DNA of 64,000 nt from Rhytidiadelphus loreus (Eukaryota; Streptophyta; Bryopsida; Hypnales; Hylocomiaceae): positions 16,988,001 to 17,052,000 of the forward strand of contig OX344764.1 of NCBI GenBank assembly GCA_947034895.1, given 5' to 3'. The position numbers and the translations under genes were made by a program. The notes beneath the pieces are model-generated. The model was not told the DNA's origin. It did no database searches and saw nothing but the letters and a program-made list of their open reading frames with translations. This document shows positions 12,201-22,700 of the stretch, in pieces (position 1 is the stretch's first letter; the number at the start of each line of letters is the position of its first letter).

Positions 12201-15200
12201 ACAGGTACGTTTTTTCAGTTTTGGATTTGAAATTGCATTTGCTGAAAGATTTGACAGAAAGCAGTGTTTGGGTACAATGGTTAGGGATGTCGAGAATGTG
12301 TCCTGGCTTTCTGGTTCGTTCAGTGCTGTGACTTCTAGCACCACGTCAAATTCTATAGATTGGTTTATCAATGAATACTGTTTATTCGTCAAAGGTGTCA
12401 TTGGTATGACAAGGCCATTCCCTGCCTTTGCAGACTCAATTCTGTAGCTCTCGGATGAGAGGACTGTTCATCACCATGATAACACCTCACCTTCTTGTGT
12501 GGTATTTGAATGTCAGAGAGTTGTCTTTCTTTCTTCGGGCACTTATCCATCAAGACGCAGAGGGCAAGAATGAGGTTGGAAAGGATGGAGACGATTTACC
12601 TCTAATACTTGCAATTCTACGTACTATCAAAGGATGTGAAAATGCCGTCGACAAATCTAAGACTGAGGTTTGCAGTGACGACTTTCATCCTTCAGAGTCT
12701 ATTCACCAGTGTCTGAGCTTCTCAAGCTTTATTTTGCCAGTTATAAAGCTTAAAGTTTGGTTGATTAATTTGGATGATTACTGGCAGTGCAGAATGCTTT
12801 TTTTCTGTCATGAGCTGTTAGATCTTCATTGCTTAAACACAGGGTCTAAGTATTGATGGTCGAATTGTCGAAGCAGTTACGAGACTTTAGGCTGCTTGGG
12901 AAGCTTGCTGGTAAAGGAGTGAAGTGTTTTATTCTTGTGTGCAACTTGTGATTATTGCTGGTTGGAACGACTCTGATTGTGATGCTGGTCGATTCTGCAG
13001 ACTTTGTATGCAATTTGCGACATTGCTATTATGATTACGAAGGACATTGCGCAACAGAAGAAGAAGCTTGTCGAGACATATCCAGGTGTCATTCCAATTC
13101 CATCTTCCGTGTACAAGGTGGCTGAACCAAAGGCTCCTGAAGCGAAGGCATCTGCAGCCAAGAATGGCGAACCAAAGGCGCCTGAATTGAAGGATTCTGC
13201 ACCAAAGGAGCCCCTTGAACCGAAGGCCTCGGAGGCTAAGGCAGCTGAAACAAATGACACCACAGCCGTTGAAGCCAATGAATTGAAGGCAACTGAAGCG
13301 ACCGATCCCGAGACAGCTGAAGTCAATGATTCCCAAGCACTGAATGCAAACGAACACAAGACAGCTGAGACCAACGAAACCACGGAGGCTGAGAACAATG
13401 AAACTAAAGCAGCTGAGCCTGATGTACCTAAGGCACCTGAGTCAGGCGAATCCGTGACATCTAAAGGGGACGAAACTAATGCTCCTGAGTCTGACACCTC
13501 GACCGCACTCGAACCTGACAAATCTGTGGCCCCCAATGTAGCTGAACCTGTACCAAATGAAACTGCATCCAAAGGTCCCGAATCAGGTGGAGCGACTGCT
13601 GTAGTGGGGGGGGTTGAAAACATTGAAGAGAAGAAAGCAGTGGAAGAACCTGCAAAGGTGAGCTTATTACTTCAAGCTTGTTACTTGTATCTGCAATTAT
13701 ATAATATCTATTATAAGATTTTTCTTGCATTGAAACCTGTGCTCTAGTGAGCTCTATCACTCTATCATCTCCAAGTTGCAATTTTGTTTATTCTTCTGTC
13801 GTGAATTGGTTTAGGACAAATCTTATCTGAATTTAATCTTGTGATTTTTACAGGTGGATGGCAGTCATTTGCCACCTTGCTTCACAGACAAGGACGTTTT
13901 AGCAAAATTTAAGAGTGGGGCTTCTGCAAAATCTGGCCAGGTACCTTACTCTCTGCATTCCCAGCAATTATTCTGTTTGTACCTGTGCTGAATTTTCTGT
14001 GTAGTGTCAGGAGAGATGTCCATCGCAATGTTGGATCTTTTAATGGTATAAGCTGATTTCATCTTAATCTTCACGAGGAGCCGCTTGATGTCCATCTTAA
14101 TACGGTGCTCTATTTTTGTCTTTTGGTTTCATGTCAATTGCTCACCAGGTTTTGTAATCATCTACTGTTTTTCTTCTTGTAGCCTGCCAGTCCTAGAAAT
14201 CGCAAACGAGGGAAACGGGTAGACAATGGAGATGTTGCTTCAGATACAGAAGCGGAGGTGGAGCACAATGAGCCCACGCCAAAGAAGGGGAAACTTGAGA
14301 ATGACAAACCGACTAAAGGTGCAGGAACCGGCGTTATAATTAAGGGACCTTCACGTGGTGGTAGGAAGTCAGTCGACAAGAACGAGTTCGCTAAGAAAGC
14401 AGGAAAGAAGACCGAACTGGAACCCGAAGAGGAGTTGGACGAAAATACTCCTTCGAAGCGCAAACGTGGCCGACCCAAGGGCTCTGGCAGGAAGGATGAT
14501 GGGGTCAGTGGGGATGAAATGGCAGGACCGTCTTCAGATACGACACCTACTATCTCAGCTAAGAAGGGAAAGCCAGTCTCTAATGAGCCACGCTCGTTGA
14601 CTGAATCGGGCAAGAAGCGTGGGCGTCCGGCTAAACTCAAATCTGAGGACGAGGAGAAAAGTGGACAGAAGAAGAAGGTACATATTGTTTTAATTCGCTT
14701 TATTTGAATGGTTTCATGACGCATGAATTAGCAGGTCCAAGCATGTATGAGGTTATTTCAGAAACCAACAATCTTCGGGATTTTGTTTTCCTGGCAGGTG
14801 TCGACCCCTGATAAATCTGCCAAAAAAGGAACTCCTAGTGAAAAGGTGAGAATTCTGGAATTGGTGTTTGACGCAGTGATTTCGTAATTTACAGTTAAGT
14901 GTGGAGACATTGCAGTGAAGAGTTTGTCTCGTGGTCATCTGGATCTCACTTGCGGTGTGACTTATGCGACGTTTACCATCCCAATCGGTTTTACTATTAC
15001 CGATTCTCCATAATATCTAGCTGACTGGGCTCTCTATATGTATTTTGACATGCATCATAACTGCAGGGTGCTAGTCCAGTTTGGAAGGACGAAAGCGAGA
15101 GAGGCGCTGATGAATCTCTCGTGGGATGTGCCATCAAAGTTTGGTGGCCGTTGGATAGAAAGTGAGGATCTAGCTGAACAGGATGAATATACCATCAAGG

Positions 15201-17336
15201 AAGCTTTTTATTTCGGCTTTGAATATTATAGATGTCCAGTTTGTGATGCTTGTGTCATGATAATTGTGATTCTGGTCGTTGCCAACCTTATGCCTTTTCT
15301 TCTAGTATGTCGTGTCACAATTTTCGCAATGCTCGTCAGTCTATTTTAGCAATGAATCTCCCTTTAATGGCTTCTGTCTCCATATCTGACCGAACTGATT
15401 CTGGCAGATTCTACAAAGGGGAAGTTGTGGAGTATGATGCTAAGAAGAAAAAGCACAAGGTATCACAGGCTACTGAATTTATTTTCCTTCCTATTGCTCT
15501 GTGATTTTCATGCTTAGCTCTCATATTAACCCCTTAACGCCTTGATCTTTTTTCTAATTTTGGCACAGTTTTGCTTATATCTTTCTAAAGAAATATCATT
15601 TACTGCAATTTCATGAAATTGATCATTAAGGAAGGTTGTCTTTTCAAGATTCAAGTGTTACATTGGATGAATGAAAAGTTAGTTGGACAAAACCTGTGCC
15701 TCGAAGCCCTCTGTTCATCGTCCAGAATATGGACGTCGGAGCGCTTAAGGGTTAAGATGTCTGGCGAGACCTTGACTTTTGACTTCTATTCATTGGATTG
15801 AATCTTTATCTTCTTTAACAAGTTTAGCTCTCCATTGTACTAGATCTTATATGATGACGGTGAACGAGAAATACTCAATTTGGCAAAAGAACGTTGGGAG
15901 TTATCTGGCAAACAAGTCAAGACATCTGCAAAGAAGGAGAAGGTATAGCTATGGGACTTGTTTTCTTTTACATCTTTTTAGAAGTCTTCTGGAACGGTTG
16001 ATTTGAAAGCATTTTGTAAGTCATCTATATATTGCAACCTGTGGTTTCACTTTAATGCTGGTCCTTGCAGACACCGACTCCTACTCCTCCAGCGACGCTT
16101 TCTGGGACAAAATAGTAAGTCTCATCATTGTTTGAATTACACAACTTTTATTGCAATATCGTGTACTTGGATGGGTGGCTCATCAGAGAGCTCAATTTAT
16201 ATATATTTTTAGTAGTTAAATCTTCACAATTCAATATAATTTTGAAGCCAGTAAATGATTGTAGTCTGTGATTTGACTTGCAACTACTTTCTGTAAAGAG
16301 ACCCCCATTGACTATCACCAAGGATAAATTTCTCTTGCCAGCCCTGAGCCGAAGAGACTAAAGGTGACTGCGAAGACACCAACGGCTCACCAAGACGAGT
16401 CAGCAAGAACTCCCGACACCTCGTAAATTCCTTCACTCAGGCTTCTACTTAATGATGTTTTTATTATGGTCTGGATTGTGTCACCACTACACCACCTAGT
16501 CTATACGGTCTCGGATCAGTTGCCAGGTGTGCTTTATAGTTTGTGAAATGTCCCGTAATGTTGGATAACCAGTTGTGAGAATTATTGTTTTCCGCTTTCA
16601 GATCCATATTTGTCAGCGCTAGGTGTTAAGCAGTTAGGAAACTCATTCATATGAATGGTGTTTTGTTGTACAGAAAAGAAGTTAAGTCTGCCAAGTCATC
16701 CAAGGCAACCAAGGAAGCCAAATCTCCAAAAGTAGCCAAATCTAAAGAAAAGGCAGCAAGTGCATTTGAGTTCGATGAGGGAGAGGTTGCACTTGCAGCT
16801 AAGAAGCCGAAGACTGCTCCTGCACCAAAAAGTAAATTACTGTTTTAACGTTTTCGCTGTCGGTTGAATTCGTCTAGTTTATTCTTGTCAAGTGCTGGTG
16901 CCGGAAGACAATGTGAGGTTGGAAGATTGACTATGATGAGGATTTGCAGGGCTCTCTTATATTCCTGGTAGTGAACAATGGTGCTTGTCTGATCACTCAT
17001 ATGTACCACTGTGAAACTGCTTCAGGTGGGAAGCAGGGTAAGGCTGAGAAAGCTTTGAGTACTTCTAAGGATTCCGTAACTGAAAGTGCCAAAGAGCTGT
17101 CAGAAAAGAAGCCTGAAGAAGGAAAAGGTGTGGGAAATACAGAAGATGATGAGCCCTTGGTAAGTCGGATATTTGTTCATGATTTGTCCAACATTTCACC
17201 GTCGGTATTTCCCTAGCATGTTTTGGTTTCCTGAACTAGAATATGACGTTCTGATTGCGCTAACAGTCTTCCTTCACGTTAGCAGGACAATTGGAGAACA
17301 CGGAGCGCAAAGAAGTCAAAGCCAGTGAGTAATTGA
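3235..17336 (+). CDS. PDS5: Sister chromatid cohesion protein PDS5, plant type with Tudor-like domain
   Basis: PDS5 binds cohesin on chromosomes and controls sister-chromatid cohesion and cohesin release. I reconstructed 33 coding exons, 1719 residues, one unbroken frame: 3235-3330, 4885-5088, 5403-5584, 5735-5861, 6234-6452, 6601-6817, 7186-7331, 7620-7762, 7978-8127, 8586-8634, 8798-8989, 9387-9572, 9892-10052, 10179-10305, 10420-10575, 10789-10845, 10968-11104, 11227-11344, 11640-11774, 11999-12204, 12517-12667, 13001-13657, 13854-13940, 14183-14677, 14798-14845, 15067-15161, 15408-15459, 15844-15942, 16071-16114, 16342-16422, 16674-16831, 17026-17159, 17286-17336. HEAT-type helices fill residues 33 to about 1053. 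Family signatures include LLAELDQSPP, ITDPKWIP, RLQQEMQAYL and CLEGSRKQAKYAV. An acidic linker (from about 1093), two AT-hooks (1396-1400, 1447-1451), a Tudor-like domain (about 1500-1551) and a Lys-rich tail follow. All introns are GT-AG except the ninth (GC-AG). The start is the only ATG that opens the exon 1 frame cleanly. Very sure of the family; individual splice sites are inferred. Confidence 0.93.
8128..8585 (+). other. PDS5: GC-AG intron of PDS5 (intron 9)
   Basis: Exon 9 must end at 8127 to keep the conserved junction ...QK-QR-LQQEMQ in frame, which makes the donor AAAG|GCAAGA and the acceptor TACAG|GCTG. Reading through gives a stop within about seven codons, and no GT donor nearby keeps the frame. 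GC donors are a known minor class of spliceosomal intron and their flank (AG|GCAAG) is matched here. Confidence 0.8.
13001..13657 (+). other. PDS5: PDS5 exon 22: end of helical region plus acidic Ala/Pro/Glu/Lys repeat linker
   Basis: The largest PDS5 exon (219 codons). Its first 39 codons finish the helical region. The remainder is a degenerate, roughly 16-residue repeat rich in EPKAPE-, AAETN- and APES-like words and almost without aromatic residues, so it is probably disordered. No counterpart of this repetitiveness is expected in the plant PDS5 family from memory. The minus-strand open frame opposite it is a by-product of codon bias. Confidence 0.75.
14465..14632 (+). other. PDS5: Two AT-hook DNA-binding motifs in PDS5 exon 24
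   Basis: Codons at 14465-14479 give RGRPK preceded by KRK. Codons at 14618-14632 give RGRPA preceded by KK. The GRP core flanked by Arg and Lys is the AT-hook signature, which binds the minor groove of AT-rich DNA. They sit in an acidic/basic disordered stretch between the helical region and the Tudor-like domain. Confidence 0.8.
15067..15942 (+). other. PDS5: Tudor-like domain of PDS5 (exons 26-28)
   Basis: Three short exons encode a five-strand-type segment starting LVGCAIKVWWPLDRK, continuing FYKGEVVEYD and ILYDDGEREILNL, and ending ERWEL. The WWPLD, FYKG and YDDGE words are hallmarks of the Tudor-like domain in plant PDS5 proteins, a family that reads methylated histone tails. All three junctions keep phase (2, then 0, then 0). 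Confidence 0.88.
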
Positions 17337-18337
17337 TCAGGATGGAACGATCTCACTTTTGGACACAGCCCGCGTTTTCTAGCGAGCCTTCCGTGTAGAG
17401 ATTACATGCTTTAGTTTCGGATTTAGCAGGTTTGTACATTCAACTTTTTATTGAAACTGGACGGTTGTGGAGGCTTAGACGTTTGGAGGTCAATCTGAGG
17501 GATTGCCCAACAGATAATCCAGTTCGGTGCTTTAAATTTGGGGGGCCGGGGAAGGGCATGAGGGGATTACCATCCTGCTTACATTTGTACTCGTAACTTT
17601 AGTTCCTGTAGACATTGAGACTGCTATCAGACACCTCATGCTGTTTCTCTCTCGGTCTTGTGACCCGTTTCCAGATGGGTACTGTAGAGAGGGGAACTCA
17701 CCATCTTTTGTTTCTAGGCTATTACAGCCGAGAGCTTCAGATGTTTTCACGACCACGGATATGATTCAGATGCAGCTTCCTCTATGCATCTTGTCTTGTA
17801 CGCTCTCTGCTTTATTTAAAGAGGAATCCCTAGAAAGGGCCTTTTTTGCCTACTCTGATGTTGATTGATAAGGCACGCAGTTACACTGCGTCTGGTGTTC
17901 TTTCCACCCAACTTGAGGTTTGATCCTGTGTCTACTACACTTGAAAAGGTTTAGAAATGCTTAATTGAGTCTGAACCGGACATTGACAGAAGCGGTGAGG
18001 AAGTTTGAGTAGACCCTTCCTTGAAAATTCTGAACACTGCCACTTGTAGTGAATCTACTTCTTGTTACTGGAAAAGTCTCTGGGCCTCTTCTAAGTCTAT
18101 TAGTTTCTTGTCTTCACTAAACTGGTATTGCAAAATCTCTAGTTCCCAGAGCTGTTTTGGTGAGGCAGAGAGGTGAGAAATGTGGGATCATTGAGGACAA
18201 AGGAGCTGAATTGGAGAATGAGTAATAGACAGTGGGTGTGCTAAAAATTAGGAATGTAAAGAATTTTCTACTGAGAAGTGACACAAGTTTCAGTTTTGTT
18301 TATTTCATGACTAATCAAAACATACATAGGGGGGTAA
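17337..18337 (+). other. PDS5 3' flank, probable 3' untranslated region
   Basis: Mixed-composition DNA follows the TGA stop at 17334-17336. Open frames at 17532-17756 (minus) and 17638-17868 (plus) are complementary shadows without splice context. I see no further exon and no clear polyadenylation signal. Confidence 0.4.
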
Positions 18338-18673
18338 TTGAAGCCCAATGTTTGTAATGATAGATGGAAAAAAGACTTGGAAAAGTACATCGTAGAATAC
18401 TATCATTGCAATTATGAAGTCACTTCAAATTTATATTTTGAAATTGGACAACCAAAACAAATTCCATACAAAGCAAGCTTAACCCTTGACCGTCGAAGGG
18501 GTGATGCTCAAAATCATCCTTTTGTATTATGCTGTGAATCATTGGTCAAAGAAATAGCAAAAGCACTTGTTGGAAGTCAAAGTAATGTAGGAGATCTTTC
18601 CTTTCCAGACCCAATTCCAAGAATGAATAGTTACACTTTTGTTTTACACTCAAAGATTCCATATCATCCATAG
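18338..18673 (+). other. Isolated 111-codon open frame without ATG; unidentified, possibly a coding relic
   Basis: A 336-base frame is open from directly after an in-frame TAA (18335-18337) to TAG. It begins at a TTG, and its first ATG is near its end. Composition looks protein-like (charged start DRWKKDLEKY, an internal LDRRRGDAQN, a PDPIPRMN segment), unlike the low-complexity frames around it. I do not recognise the family. It lies in the gap between the convergent PDS5 and coiled-coil genes. It could be a fragment of a decayed gene or transposon, or chance. Confidence 0.25.
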
Positions 18674-19721
18674 AATGTTTGGCGTCCATGTCGACATTCA
18701 AGGGTTAATCTAAAAGAAATAAGGCTATGACCACGTTCTCAAACTTCAAAGTCTTCTTTGATCCCACTATTAATGAATGATGTTTTTTCTATTCATTTTT
18801 CAAAGATGTAACACATCTTTTATAAATCTAACAATTTTCAATTTTTATGTGAATATTTTGAATTTTTTACATATTCTCCATAGCTAAACACAATAATGCA
18901 AAAAAATTATGGTACAAAAAATTTACCTTGTCATTCAAAATTAGAAAATCAAGAACTTTGGGCCTATAAAATTCTTACAAGCAAACTTCCAGCCCAAAAT
19001 TAGATGATAAAATCATCTTTGAGACATCCTTGAAATGATCCAAAAGCACACGAAAGGACACAAAACGTACTCTTAGGCTTTCAGAAGGCACACTCAGTCC
19101 GTAGCGTCAAATAGTGTTTGATTATTAATTTCATTGGGATAGTCTTTACAGTGCATATGAATACATTTGAATTTCGTCCCAGGAAGGACTCTTTGACAAT
19201 TTTTGGCTTTGTCCTTGCTAGATTTATCAAATACAGACTTTTTGTCGACCTAGGTATTTTCCCCAAGTATGGAGATCTCAAGAATGGCAGTTTGAGATGA
19301 AATGCATTGCCAGCATGGAATCGTACAGTAGATGACTACGAAGCAACGTGAAGAAATTCCAGAACATTCACAAGATCTAATACCTTGAGTATGCGGACGC
19401 AATCAGAAGAACGCAGTGAACATGTCAGTTTCATTTCAGTTTCAGTTTCAGAACACTACCTCTCTCCAGCATGTCACACCGAGATGCTACCTGGTTAAAT
19501 TCCTCAAAATTTCTGGGCACCTCGATCAACCTTCGAATTTCCTAAAGAGTATCATCGTTGAATGTACAAGATTGTGTGGGGCTCGTATGTACAGGAGAGC
19601 CAGGAGCTCTTCCGATTTCTAAGAATGTACGTGCTTCAGGAGTTGGAAAAGGTCCTACAGTATGGTACATGAACACAAGCGGTGTGAAACTGTTGGCGGT
19701 AAAGTCGTGATATTGACGTCC
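18674..19721. other. Intergenic DNA and 3' flank of the minus-strand gene
   Basis: 18674-19080 is AT-rich with nothing recognisable. 19081-19721 is of more even composition and probably holds the 3' untranslated region of the minus-strand gene. A short direct repeat of TTTCAGTTTCAG lies near 19430-19450. Confidence 0.4.
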
Positions 19722-22700
19722 TCAGAGCCACCTTGATCTCCTGGTATTTTTGTTCTCCTTTGAAGTTTGTTTCCAAAGACTTTCCTTCATATCACTAGAT
19801 GCGTTTGATGTCCGACGAGAAATGATAGAGCCATTCAAAGAACCATTGAATTCCAAGGAAGCTAGAACTTCTGCATCCATCCAGGTGATCTCTTCTTCCT
19901 TTCGGGAGCCAGAAGCTTCCTTCTCTTTCCTAGTAGCTTTGCTTTTACCTTGAGCTTTGAGAGAGCTGGCTTTAGTAGGGCGAAAGACTCCGCTCTGCTT
20001 CTTGTTCTCATCTGCAGCCGTGAAGAAAACCTTGCCTCTTGGATGCTGCGAGTTTGGAACTTTGGTATTGCTTCCAGCTGATTCTGGGCCTGGGCCTGCG
20101 GAGGAAGCACTTCTATGTTAAAAAACTCAAGGCTACATAACAAGTTAGTCTTCAAAGGTGATATCAATTTCCACTGCAAAAGAACACTATACTTTTCATA
20201 TAGGGTGGGCCACAGTATTAGATATTAACAAACGACAATCAAGGAAATTATGATAAGATATTATGACGAGACACAACGACAAGAAGCTCTAGTAATTAGT
20301 GAGAAGACAACACATCAATTTCAAACAATTTGATAAACAATGTGACCCACAGTAAATATCTGCCACATTGATTTTACATTCACACGAAATCAGATAAAAA
20401 TGTAGCTACCTCCAGTGGAGTTTTTATCAGACGCTTATGGCTGTGTTTATCAGTCATATCCCCTAAGAAAAATCTACGAGCAGCAGGTGAAGGCTCCACG
20501 TAACAAAGGTAGATTGTTATGTTTAATATCTTGTTAGGATGCCTAAACATTTCCTGTAAATTAGACTGTCTGACTCTTGCTGACACAATCTGGTAAACGT
20601 TCTTAAAAGAAAGAAAAGCAATTATCGAGTATAACAGCAGCTTATTTTTCTTTAGTTGTATGACCCGAACGAGGGAGCTGAGCGTAAGAATAAGTGTCAT
20701 CATCTACCTGTTGTCATGTTCCTCAGATGCTGAAGCCCGGAACCTGCCTTGCTTTTGGCTGAAACAAATTCTTCTGAGCACTGAGTGTCGACTTTGCTTG
20801 GTGTACAAAAGCCATCACTAGGCTGAATCCCTTGATCCGCCTCAAGAGCTTGCAGGGAGCTCTCTACCTCCAGAAAGTCATCGAATAATATAGCATCAGG
20901 GAACGGAAACATACTTCCATCGATCGAAACCGCTAGTGGCTTCCCTGAAGGTAAATTCTCCTTCACTCTGTTAGGCAAGGAAGAAGTGGATGCTCTTACG
21001 CGAGTGGAATTTTCAGTCATGGTGCATGAGACAGGCAAGAAGTTCTCCTGAGGATCAAATTGGCAAACCTGTGTCTGAAATTCGGGAGATATATTGGTTG
21101 TACCGCAAAAATCCATCATGTCAAAATTCGAGTATATACGGGATGAATGCGGGTGGTCAGAAGTGTCAGCAATATTGGATTGGAGAGTCACAAGTTCGTG
21201 GGGGAGTGATGTGTCCTGCATTGGCTCATTCTGACGACAGATTCCATTGAATTTATCTTCAAGTGATAGTGATTCTTCGCGGGATGACCGAAGTAAGGCA
21301 GCACTACGTCTGCCGTTGCCACGAAGCAGGAGAGGAGATCGAAGCTCAAGCTCATGGACCTGTCAATGCAAGCCAGGAATTATGAGTTAATGGCCTGAAA
21401 ACACAGAAACAGGAAAGCACTATCTAGCATATACTATAAGGTTCCTTCCAATCAGGAAATGGTGCAGAAAGTGCAAACACCATTTACAACTTTAACCTTA
21501 GTTGTAATAGGATATAGCGCTCTTTCGTGCTTGATTTCATACAAGCCATTACGATATAACCGTTGGAACAAAGACTACTGAGAAAAATGAAGCGATTGCA
21601 CCTTGTCCTCCAAAGCAATTATTTCCTCCTTGAGTTCCTGAATTGCAGAATCCTTGCGTCTACAGATGTCCTCCAAGACTGCCAATCTCTGCAGAGCGGT
21701 CCAAAAAAAACAGCCAAAAATATTTGTTCATGCTTTGAATCGAGTTGTAAATTTTGGAAAGTGGATAGCTGAGCAAAGACTTTTAATGTCTTTGTATGTT
21801 GATTTAGATTTCTGAAATAAATGATGCGAAATTGAAAACCAAGTTCAGCTAAATGGTAAATTTGAATTACCTGGTCACTTGCTTCTCGAGTCGCTTGTGC
21901 GGCAGCCGTGATATCATCCAGAACTACATCACGCCTTTGGCAATCTTTCTTTAGCTCAGCTATCTCCTTCGACTTTACAAGAAACATAACCTGTAAATCT
22001 CAAGACAACTTAATATCATTTTAAACACTATAAGTCATGGTAATTGTTCAAGGGAGGTATATGCAGCACCTCGAAGAAAAGGATTAGCCGGAGAGAACCT
22101 GATTATTCAAGATCACTAAAAACAGAGTGTAAGCGGCAATATCTCCGTCCTTAGTACGGTTGATGGATTCCATATATGGTCGAGTGCTTGTTATGACATG
22201 ACACAAGAAGCTTCATATATACTTAGCTCCTGAAATAAACACTTTACCTTGCGGCTACGCATTAAGTCGTCGTAAGCGGCCTCCTTCTCTCGAAGCTTTG
22301 TTGTAAGCTCGTTCATTTCTCGTTCGAATTTTTCCTGCAATCGTTTATACGAACTTTTAAGAATCGCAAGATTGATAAATATAGTGAGCTGTGAAATATC
22401 ACGCCCTTTTGTAAAACACGTAAACAAATGTACATGGATCAATTTCCTCAGTTGAAGTTACCTGGTTCTGATGGTCACGGGCTATTGCTTCGGCAAGCTT
22501 GAGCTCAGCTTTCTCTCGTTGTGCTTCACTCTCTCGCACACTTTGTTTCAAGCTGATCATCTGGTATTCCATCCCTGCGATCTAAAATTTGTAGAAAAAT
22601 CTGAAATCAGTATAGACGAAGACCAATTCTCGCGAGTAAACCGATTGCACCGCGAGTATGATACAGGCTAAGTTCAAGGATACAACCGTTGCCTACCGCA

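Noticed and set aside
12952..13623. 223-codon minus-strand frame rich in Ser, Ala and Val
   Set aside because: It lies exactly opposite the Ala/Pro/Glu/Lys-rich PDS5 exon 22 and is a by-product of its codon use.
14158..14724. 188-codon minus-strand frame
   Set aside because: Opposite PDS5 exon 24, whose plus-strand frame holds the AT-hooks and joins its neighbours in phase.
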